8,877 bases of DNA from Candidatus Bipolaricaulota bacterium (GTDB taxonomy: Bacteria > Bipolaricaulota > Bipolaricaulia > UBA7950 > UBA9294), in NCBI GenBank assembly GCA_015485945.1, contig WFSM01000165.1, forward strand, positions 1 to 8,877, given 5' to 3'. The notes below the pieces were generated by a model. It worked only from the letters and a program-made list of their open reading frames with translations, was not told the DNA's origin and did no database searches. The translations under genes and the position numbers were made by a program. Shown piece after piece: positions 1 to 5,304 of the stretch. Within the stretch, counting starts at the first letter, position 1; every line of letters begins with the position of its first letter.

Positions 1-132
1 ACACAGGACTATCCACTTGCGGTTGGGGCGTATGCTTTTCTTGGATTTATTGCGCTCGTTGCTCACTATGTCGCTGACCTATTGTACGCGGTGCTTGATC
101 CGCGCATTAGTTATCATCGAGGAGGGGCATGA
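1..132 (+). CDS. dppB: DppB/OppB-type ABC permease, C-terminal fragment
   Basis: This is the last 43 codons of an inner-membrane permease of the peptide/nickel (DppB/OppB) class; the rest lies upstream of the window. Frame 1 is open from base 1 to the TGA at 130-132. The visible end holds one hydrophobic helix (around GAYAFLGFIALVAHYVADLL) followed by the family's closing signature, LYAVLDPRI, close to the VDLLYAYLDPRI ending typical of DppB and OppB. It would pair with the DppC-type permease that starts at its stop codon (ATGA overlap) to form the membrane channel. Family assignment is firm because the tail signature and the B-C-D-F gene order agree. Substrate is unknown, so the symbol marks family position only. 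Confidence 0.88.
   Translation, partial: TQDYPLAVGAYAFLGFIALVAHYVADLLYAVLDPRISYHRGGA
121..127 (+). promoter_or_regulatory. Ribosome binding site of the DppC-type gene
   Basis: GGAGGGG lies inside the last codons of the upstream permease. It stands 3 nt from the GGAGG core to the ATG at 129 and 6 nt to the ATG at 132. The better spacing favours the second ATG, which would shorten the protein by one residue. Either start overlaps the upstream stop codon, so translation of the two permeases is probably coupled. Confidence 0.6.
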
Positions 133-1094
133 TGGTGGATACAGCTTCTCAGCAGGTTGATCGGGCGGCAATGCGGCGGGAGCGATGGCGGTTATTTACC
201 CGCACCTTGCGTGATAATTGGCGCCTGTTTGTGGGGAGCAAGATCGGACCAATCGGGTTGGGGATTGTCATTTTCTTCGTGTTGTTTAGCGCGTCGTATC
301 CCATATTCATGGCAGTAACCCATAATCCTAGAATTTACGACCCGGTAACGGGATTCGATTACGATCTCATGCCGACGTCCAATCCTCATCCCCCGACGTG
401 GAGCCACCCGTTGGGGACAGATGTGTACGGGCGTGATATCCTGAGCCAGTTAATGTATTCCTCTGGGCATGACCTCCTGCTTGGGCTGATCGCCGCTGGC
501 GCTGGGGTTCTGTTGGCAACGCTTGTGGGATCGATTGCCGCGTTTTACGGCGGGATAGTTGATATGTTTTTCATGCGCGTTGCCGATATCATGATGCTGT
601 TCCCGTTTCTGGCGACATTGGTTGCGCTGTCCGCGCTTATGAATGTAAGCCTGCTCATGCTTGCCATTTTTCTCGCCATCCTTACCGGGTTTGGTACGAC
701 GTCAATCATCCTTAGGTCACAGGCATTGCAGGTGAAGGTAAAACCGTTTGTTGAGGCAGCACGGGTATCCGGCGGAAGCAACTTTCACATTATTTGGTCG
801 CACATCGTGCCGAACGTGTTGCCACTATCGTTTCTGTACATGATGTTTTCGGTGACGGGGGCGATCTTCACTGAGGCGGCACTAGCGTTTCTTGGCTTCC
901 TTAACGTGAGGATGAGCCTGGGGATAATCATCCAAAATGCCAACACGTCGGGGTACCTCATCGGTACTCGGCTTGCTACTTACTGGTATATGTGGCTTCC
1001 GGCAGGAGCCGTGATCTCGCTTATATGTGCGGGGTTTTATTTCGTCGGGCGCGGGTTGGATGAAGTTGTTAATCCGAGGTTACGGGAGAGATAG
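129..1094 (+). CDS. dppC: DppC/OppC-type ABC transporter permease
   Basis: Second inner-membrane permease of a peptide/nickel-class ABC importer, 321 aa, a usual length for DppC/OppC. A basic cytoplasmic N-terminus leads to a first membrane helix at about residues 41-63. An extracytoplasmic stretch follows, ending in the family signature HPLGTDVYGRD (93-103), and then the remaining helices. The EAA loop that docks on the ATPases reads VEAARVSGG at 208-216 and is followed by the usual HIVPN. The gene starts within the stop codon of the upstream permease, and the ATG of the next gene directly follows its TAG. The start could be 129 or 132 (MMVD); ribosome-site spacing slightly prefers 132. The class is certain. 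The transported substrate (peptide, nickel, sugar oligomer) cannot be read from the permease. Confidence 0.95.
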   Translation: MMVDTASQQVDRAAMRRERWRLFTRTLRDNWRLFVGSKIGPIGLGIVIFFVLFSASYPIFMAVTHNPRIYDPVTGFDYDLMPTSNPHPPTWSHPLGTDVYGRDILSQLMYSSGHDLLLGLIAAGAGVLLATLVGSIAAFYGGIVDMFFMRVADIMMLFPFLATLVALSALMNVSLLMLAIFLAILTGFGTTSIILRSQALQVKVKPFVEAARVSGGSNFHIIWSHIVPNVLPLSFLYMMFSVTGAIFTEAALAFLGFLNVRMSLGIIIQNANTSGYLIGTRLATYWYMWLPAGAVISLICAGFYFVGRGLDEVVNPRLRER

Positions 1095-2054
1095 ATGGCA
1101 CTGTTAGAGGTTTCCGATCTGACGATGCACTACCGGACACGGTCTGGTTGGGTGCAAGCGGTGGAGAGGGTCAACCTGTCCCTCGATCGCGGCGCTGCAA
1201 TTGGTTTGGTGGGCGAAAGCGGGTGCGGAAAGACGTCGCTTGCCATGTCGCTCCTCAAGCTTCTTCCCAGCAATGCGCAGATCAAAGAAGGGCAAATTCT
1301 GTTTGACGGTAACGATCTAGTCCCATTGACCGAAGATCAGATGCGCCGCTACCGGTGGGAACGCATCTCGATGGTGTTCCAAGCGGCAATGAACTCGCTT
1401 AACCCGGTGTACACGGTGCGTGATCAGATCGTGGAGGCAATTCAGTATCACATGCCGATGCGTTATGAGGAAGCATGGTCACGGGTGGCTAAATTGTTCG
1501 AGTTTGTCGGTCTCGATCCGGGCGTGATGAACCAATATCCGCATGAGTACAGCGGCGGGATGAAACAACGCGCGGTGATTGCAATGGCACTGGCATGCGA
1601 CCCGGACATCATCATCGCTGACGAGCCGACGACCGCGCTTGACGTGATCGTCCAGGACCGTATCTTAAAACGAATGGATGAGATTCGGTCCGAGCTCAAC
1701 ATGGCGATGATATACATATCGCATGACATTGCAGTTATCGCTGAGGTGAGCGATCGCATCGGGGTTATGTACGCTGGTAAGATGATGGAGATGGCGGATG
1801 TCGTTACGATATTTCAGAAGCCATTGCATCCATACACGTTTGCGTTAATGTCAGCGTTTCCCAGTGTGCGTGGGGAGAAGCATGAGCTGGTGGAACTCCC
1901 GGGCGAGCCGCCGGACCTGATTTCACCGCCGAAAGGGTGCCGGTTTCATCCCCGTTGCCCGCAGGCGACCGCGGTGTGTTCCGAGAAAGCGCCGGAATTC
2001 ACTGAGGTTGAACCCGGGCACTTCTGTGCTTGTTGGAACCCAAGGAGTAAGTGA
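1095..2054 (+). CDS. dppD: DppD/OppD-type ABC transporter ATP-binding protein
   Basis: Cytoplasmic ATPase, 319 aa, that energises the importer together with the DppF-type subunit. Visible motifs in order are Walker A GESGCGKTS (40-48), Q-loop Q96, signature YSGGMKQR (152-159), Walker B with D176 and E177 (ADEPTTALD), and H-loop H210. The signature has M where LSGGQ has Q, as is common in OppD-type subunits. The C-terminal oligopeptide-transporter extension follows, with PLHPYT near 244-249 and cysteines C282, C288, C295 and C311/C313. In characterised DppD/OppD proteins such a cysteine set binds an iron-sulfur cluster; a cluster here is inferred. A ribosome site GGGAG at 1084-1088 sits 6 nt before the ATG, which directly abuts the upstream stop codon. 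Confidence 0.96.
   Translation: MALLEVSDLTMHYRTRSGWVQAVERVNLSLDRGAAIGLVGESGCGKTSLAMSLLKLLPSNAQIKEGQILFDGNDLVPLTEDQMRRYRWERISMVFQAAMNSLNPVYTVRDQIVEAIQYHMPMRYEEAWSRVAKLFEFVGLDPGVMNQYPHEYSGGMKQRAVIAMALACDPDIIIADEPTTALDVIVQDRILKRMDEIRSELNMAMIYISHDIAVIAEVSDRIGVMYAGKMMEMADVVTIFQKPLHPYTFALMSAFPSVRGEKHELVELPGEPPDLISPPKGCRFHPRCPQATAVCSEKAPEFTEVEPGHFCACWNPRSK
2042..2047 (+). promoter_or_regulatory. Ribosome binding site deciding the DppF start
   Basis: AAGGAG lies in the last codons of the DppD gene. It is 3 nt from a GTG at 2051 and 6 nt from an ATG at 2054. Spacing and codon preference choose the ATG at 2054, which overlaps the DppD stop as TGATG. Confidence 0.65.
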
Positions 2055-3049
2055 TGCCTGATACCGTTACTGCTACCGATGCGTTGATTAAAGTGGATAA
2101 TCTGAGCAAGTATTATCCATTGGCGTCTGGGCTGTTCAGCCGTGTACGGCACTACATCCACGCTGTGGAAGGGGTATCGTTTGCCGCGGATGCGGGTGAG
2201 GTTATCGGCTTGGCGGGAGAGTCGGGATGTGGAAAGACGACCACCGGCAAGCTGTTACTCCGGCTTATCGCTCCAACCAACGGGTACATCTACTTTAATG
2301 GTATTGATGTCGCCCGGATTCCAAGCGGGGGAAAGCTGAAAGCATACCGCCGCCAGGTACAAATGATTTTTCAGGACCCGTACGAGTCGATGAATCCGCG
2401 CAAGACGCTGTACGATATTATTGCCGAGCCGCTTGCGGTGCATAAGATCGGGAATATCGTGGGGCGTGAGCAGGTGGTGGCCGATTCGTTGGCGCGGGTG
2501 GGGCTTGTACCGCCGGAGACGTTTATGTTCCGCTATCCACATGAGCTGTCCGGCGGGCAGCGGCAGCGAGTTGCGATTGCACGTGCAATCGGGATCAAAC
2601 CGCGATTTATCGTTGCCGATGAGCCAACGTCGATGCTCGATGTATCTATCCGTACCGGGGTCATGAAACTGCTGCTTGAGCTACGACAGGAGTACAACCT
2701 TGCGATGTTGTACATCACGCACGATTTGGCCGTAGCGCGATATATGTGTGAGCGGCTGGCGATTATGTACTTGGGGCGCATGGTGGAGTTGGGGCCGACG
2801 GAGGAAGTGCTGCAGAACCCACTCCATCCGTACACTAAGGCGCTGATATCCGCCGTTCCCGTTCCTGATCCCACATTCAAGCGTGAAGCTATTCCGATCA
2901 AGGGTTCAATCTCACGGCCGGTCGACCCGCCCTCGTATTGCCGGTTCTACCCCCGTTGTCCGGTGGCGACCGACTATTGTCGCGAAAATAAGCACCCGCC
3001 GTTGGAAGACAAAGGGGACGGGCATTACGTAGCGTGCTACAACGTGTAA
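2054..3049 (+). CDS. dppF: DppF/OppF-type ABC transporter ATP-binding protein
   Basis: Second cytoplasmic ATPase of the importer, 331 aa from the ATG at 2054 (332 aa if the GTG at 2051 is used). Motifs are Walker A GESGCGKTT (55-63), Q-loop Q107 (MIFQDPYESMNPR, the DppF/OppF version), signature LSGGQRQR (165-172), Walker B D189/E190 in ADEPTSMLD, and H-loop H223. The C-terminal extension has PLHPYTKALISAVP and cysteines C296, C302, C309 and C328, so this subunit too may hold an iron-sulfur cluster (inferred from the family). It presumably forms a heterodimer with the DppD-type subunit. The next gene begins 16 nt before its stop codon, which ties an unknown membrane-anchored protein to transporter expression. 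Confidence 0.96.
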   Translation: MPDTVTATDALIKVDNLSKYYPLASGLFSRVRHYIHAVEGVSFAADAGEVIGLAGESGCGKTTTGKLLLRLIAPTNGYIYFNGIDVARIPSGGKLKAYRRQVQMIFQDPYESMNPRKTLYDIIAEPLAVHKIGNIVGREQVVADSLARVGLVPPETFMFRYPHELSGGQRQRVAIARAIGIKPRFIVADEPTSMLDVSIRTGVMKLLLELRQEYNLAMLYITHDLAVARYMCERLAIMYLGRMVELGPTEEVLQNPLHPYTKALISAVPVPDPTFKREAIPIKGSISRPVDPPSYCRFYPRCPVATDYCRENKHPPLEDKGDGHYVACYNV

Positions 3050-3606
3050 AGTTACAGCGCCTGATTGCGTGGTTACTGTTGCTCGTGGTCGCGGGTGGTG
3101 GTGTGTACCTTATCGCGGATGTACATTCCAACTACACTGGAGTCGCACGGGCTTTGGGCGAAGCGCGTGCCGTACGGCCGGTGTTCGTCTCCGCCCGTCT
3201 CATTACAAGTAGTGGCGAGATCAACGTTGACATCTCATTTCGTATCGATACTGGTAATGCGCATGTGCCCCTATTTTTCGACGCGCTTGCGTACACCCTT
3301 GTTGTGCTTAACCCCGAAGGCAGTGTAATTACCGGTGCGTACAACACTGCTCAAGGGGTGTATGTGGGGCGATACTCATACTGGGGTGAGGAACAGCCGT
3401 TAAAAGCGGTTGCTCACAGTATCTTTCAATCCCCATCGCTAATGCACTCGCTGTACAAAGATCGGTTGACAAAAGAACTCGCTGGCGGCCATCGCACACT
3501 GGCGGCGTTGGGGGAGCTCACGCTCGAAGTGGAAACGAAGTTCGGCCGGCAGACATTGGCGATTCCGTTCGACTGGCGATTCTCGCTGGAATCTTCGGGG
3601 GGATAA
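3034..3606 (+). CDS. Membrane-anchored protein of unknown function
   Basis: I do not recognise this 190-aa protein. Residues 1-9 are basic. A hydrophobic helix follows at about 10-28 (LIAWLLLLVVAGGGVYLIA), either an uncleaved anchor or a signal peptide without a clear cleavage site. The rest, about 160 residues, is predicted to lie outside the membrane. It alternates hydrophobic and polar residues as in a beta-sandwich, for example INVDISFRIDT near 66-76 and the closing LAIPFDWRFSLES. The general pattern faintly recalls LEA14/WHy-type domains, but no diagnostic motif is present. Start: the GTG at 3034 is the only reasonable start before the hydrophobic segment. The nearest purine-rich site (3011-3018) is 15 nt away, so translation is probably coupled to the DppF gene it overlaps. 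Existence as a gene is well supported by the frame, the anchor and the tight junctions on both sides. Confidence 0.82.
   Translation: MLQRVKLQRLIAWLLLLVVAGGGVYLIADVHSNYTGVARALGEARAVRPVFVSARLITSSGEINVDISFRIDTGNAHVPLFFDALAYTLVVLNPEGSVITGAYNTAQGVYVGRYSYWGEEQPLKAVAHSIFQSPSLMHSLYKDRLTKELAGGHRTLAALGELTLEVETKFGRQTLAIPFDWRFSLESSGG
3597..3602 (+). promoter_or_regulatory. GGGGGG ribosome binding site for a TTG start
   Basis: Six G residues stand 5 nt before the TTG at 3608, inside the last codons of the upstream gene. Pairing with the CCUCC anti-Shine-Dalgarno sequence would use a G-U wobble at one position. This site is the main support for the rare TTG start. Confidence 0.5.
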
Positions 3607-3607
3607 A

Positions 3608-3997
3608 TTGAAACCGCAGTTGGCAATTCTCGAAAGTATCGGGATGGCAGTGATCGGTATTGTTGCTGTCGCAGTGATCGATGTGTCCAGTGACCTGCGT
3701 GTTTTTTCGCCATACATAACGGGGTGGCTGCCACTTGTTGCTCCGATAGTAGTTGGTTTTGCGCTCGGTATCGCCCATCCTGATTTTAGACTTAACCTGG
3801 GCCTTGCGATTGGGGCCGCTGTGCTGAGTGGGGTGACGTATTTCTTTGTGTACACGTTCTTGCACTTGCCGGCGATCTCATTCTCCGGAGTTGCCTATCC
3901 ACCTGATCCCGCGCAGAAATTCATCATCTATTTCATGATAAACATAGTTACATTGCTTGGTGGTGTGACCATCGGCGGGTTTTTGTCCGGCGAATAA
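3608..3997 (+). CDS. Small membrane protein with four predicted helices, unknown function
   Basis: Unrecognised 129-aa integral membrane protein. Hydrophobic segments lie at about residues 8-26, 40-57, 63-85 and 105-126, with short connecting loops, giving four predicted helices. The loop between helices 2 and 3 reads HPDFRLN, and the longer stretch between 3 and 4 is rich in Pro and Tyr (around SGVAYPPDPAQKF). No catalytic motif or cysteine cluster is visible. The TTG start at 3608 is one base after the stop of the anchored protein and is supported by a G-rich ribosome site 5 nt upstream; no ATG occurs before the first helix. The one-base junction indicates the two unknown proteins are made together and may form a complex, perhaps with the transporter. 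It could be an accessory subunit, but nothing in the sequence proves it. Confidence 0.8.
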   Translation: MKPQLAILESIGMAVIGIVAVAVIDVSSDLRVFSPYITGWLPLVAPIVVGFALGIAHPDFRLNLGLAIGAAVLSGVTYFFVYTFLHLPAISFSGVAYPPDPAQKFIIYFMINIVTLLGGVTIGGFLSGE

Positions 3998-4013
3998 ATA
4001 AGGGGGCAATAAC

Positions 4014-4442
4014 GTGAAAATTGGAATCATTATCTGTGACCGTTACCGAAATTGTGGCGGCGGCAAATGCCTGCGGGCAATGCGAAACCGCGATGGTGCA
4101 TTCAGCCGCTATTCGTTGGACGAACCGCTTGAACTTGTGGGGTACTCAACGTGCGGAGGCTGTCCGGGTGGCAATGTGGAGCACGTACCGACGGAGATGG
4201 TAAAAAACGGCGCTCAGGCTATTCATCTTGCAACCGGATTGGTGGTTGGTTATCCGCCCTGTCCGTACATGGATTACTTCAGGCAGTACATCGAGGCACG
4301 CTACCAAATTCCAGTGGTGATCGGCACTCATCCCATTCCGCAAAAATACTACCTTGTTCATCGTAAGCTCTCTTCTTGGGATGTTCTGAATAGGTTTGAC
4401 TACTTACTGGCCGATGTGCAAATGAGGGAGGCATACGATTAA
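4014..4442 (+). CDS. CGGC-domain putative metal-binding protein
   Basis: Soluble 142-aa protein matching the CGGC domain family (small, cysteine-rich, putative metal-binding proteins of anaerobic bacteria and archaea). The hallmark CGGC lies at residues 47-50, with further cysteines at C8, C14, C19 and C83 and histidines at H57, H71 and H106. The N-terminal MKIGIIICDRYRNC is a typical family opening, and the whole protein is about one domain long. No signal peptide or membrane helix is seen, so it should be cytoplasmic. The GTG start at 4014 has an AAGGGGG ribosome site 7 nt upstream and lies 16 nt after the preceding gene. The family's biochemical role is not established; metal or redox sensing is only suggested by the cysteines. 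The family call is strong. Confidence 0.87.
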   Translation: MKIGIIICDRYRNCGGGKCLRAMRNRDGAFSRYSLDEPLELVGYSTCGGCPGGNVEHVPTEMVKNGAQAIHLATGLVVGYPPCPYMDYFRQYIEARYQIPVVIGTHPIPQKYYLVHRKLSSWDVLNRFDYLLADVQMREAYD

Positions 4443-4469
4443 CGGGTATCGTTTCAAAGGGGGAAGTAC

Positions 4470-4880
4470 ATGAAGCTTCTATTGATCTACGCTGATCGAT
4501 TTGGCTATCGCACTACGATGAAAACGGTTGCATCGGAGCCCGACCGCGACGAGGCAACGGAAATTACGGATGCGCTCGTTGGCTTTATTCACTTCGAGGA
4601 ACAGGATGAGGGAGATCCCGCCGGCATTGAGACCAAGCTTGTCAAGAACTTGAAATGGGCGGCACGGAAGAACGATACCAAGCGCATTCTGCTCCACTCA
4701 TTCGCCCATCTCGCGGAGACAAAGGCGACGCCGGAATTTGCCAAGCGGGTACTGGATGGTGCCCAGACCCGACTTGTGCAGTCGGGTTACGAAGCGGTTC
4801 AAACCCCATTTGGCTACTTCCTCAATCTTGATCTTGCGGCACCGGGGCGCCCGTCGGCACGGGTGTTCAAGAGCTTTTAG
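4470..4880 (+). CDS. Free-standing archaeal-type threonyl-tRNA editing domain protein
   Basis: This 136-aa cytoplasmic protein resembles over its full length the N-terminal editing domain of archaeal threonyl-tRNA synthetase. That domain has a D-aminoacyl-tRNA deacylase-like fold and removes serine wrongly loaded on tRNA-Thr. Matching features are the opening MKLLLIYADRFGY, the strand ALVGFIHFEEQDE (35-47), the core FAHLAE (78-83, with H80) and PFGYF (113-117) followed by a short basic tail. The protein ends where the domain would join the synthetase; no catalytic or anticodon-binding part follows. Compared from memory with the Pyrococcus abyssi domain, H83 is kept (here H80), but the positions of Y120, K121 and E134 appear as F117, L118 and R131. 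Activity may therefore be altered. The ATG has an AAGGGGG site 6 nt upstream. Its end overlaps the opposing NUDIX gene by 14 nt. Confidence 0.83.
   Translation: MKLLLIYADRFGYRTTMKTVASEPDRDEATEITDALVGFIHFEEQDEGDPAGIETKLVKNLKWAARKNDTKRILLHSFAHLAETKATPEFAKRVLDGAQTRLVQSGYEAVQTPFGYFLNLDLAAPGRPSARVFKSF
4767..4787. other. Perfect 8-bp inverted repeat inside a coding region
   Basis: ACCCGACT and AGTCGGGT flank a 5-nt loop (TGTGC). The site lies within the editing-domain gene and about 80 nt beyond the stop of the opposing NUDIX gene. Neither strand has a T-run after the stem, so an intrinsic terminator is not supported. It could still slow or end the rpoB-NUDIX transcript with Rho, or be chance. Confidence 0.3.
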
Positions 4881-5295
4881 CAGCTCCGAGAAATTGCTCA
4901 ACTTGATGTAATACCTGCTTGGTATCATCGTAAGTCAGGGTCGCAAGCGCGGTCTGGTAATTGGCCCACTGCCAGTCGGTATGCTCGTGGGAGATGCGAA
5001 CGTCACGTTGCCCGGCCCGCCCGAGGAAATAGATCACATCTTTATCCACTGGCACATCGCCGCGGGTGAACTGATATCGGCTCACGGCGCGGAACCCGGG
5101 AACAACCGCGATGTCCGAAATTCCTGTTTCCTCACGTGTTTCCCGCAATGCCGCCTGCTCTGGTACCTCGTCATGTTCGATGTGCCCTTTGGGCAGGCTC
5201 CAGTGGCCACCGTCACGATGGCGGAGGAGAAGGTAGCGTCTCTCGCCACCATTGTCGATATAGAGAACGATACCTGCGCAGTGTTCTTTTACCAT
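4867..5295 (-). CDS. NUDIX hydrolase, probable Ap4A (diadenosine tetraphosphate) hydrolase type
   Basis: NUDIX family pyrophosphohydrolase, 142 aa, about one domain. The NUDIX box is complete: G37, E43, R51-E52, E55-E56 and G58 fit the pattern Gx5Ex7REUxEExGU, and the glutamates would hold the catalytic magnesium. The preceding HWSLPKGHIEHDE matches the W-x-x-PKGH-x-E form typical of asymmetric Ap4A hydrolases, which split Np4N dinucleotides, so this substrate is preferred over oxidised nucleotides; related NUDIX enzymes with other substrates remain possible. The gene starts 9 nt after the rpoB stop on the same strand. The upstream sequence has only a weak ribosome site, so it is likely co-transcribed and perhaps translationally coupled. 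Its last 14 nt overlap the opposing editing-domain gene. Confidence 0.92.
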   Translation of the reverse strand: MVKEHCAGIVLYIDNGGERRYLLLRHRDGGHWSLPKGHIEHDEVPEQAALRETREETGISDIAVVPGFRAVSRYQFTRGDVPVDKDVIYFLGRAGQRDVRISHEHTDWQWANYQTALATLTYDDTKQVLHQVEQFLGAAKSS

Positions 5296-5304
5296 CGGTA
5301 GTCG

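Noticed and set aside
3439..3865. Minus-strand open frames of 115 and 138 codons opposite the two unknown membrane genes
   Set aside because: The plus-strand frames have anchors, ribosome sites and operon-like junctions. The minus-strand frames give low-complexity, Arg/Pro/Ser-rich products without domains.
4767..4787. Intrinsic terminator for the rpoB-NUDIX transcript
   Set aside because: The 8-bp stem is perfect, but no T-run follows on either strand, so it is listed only as an inverted repeat.
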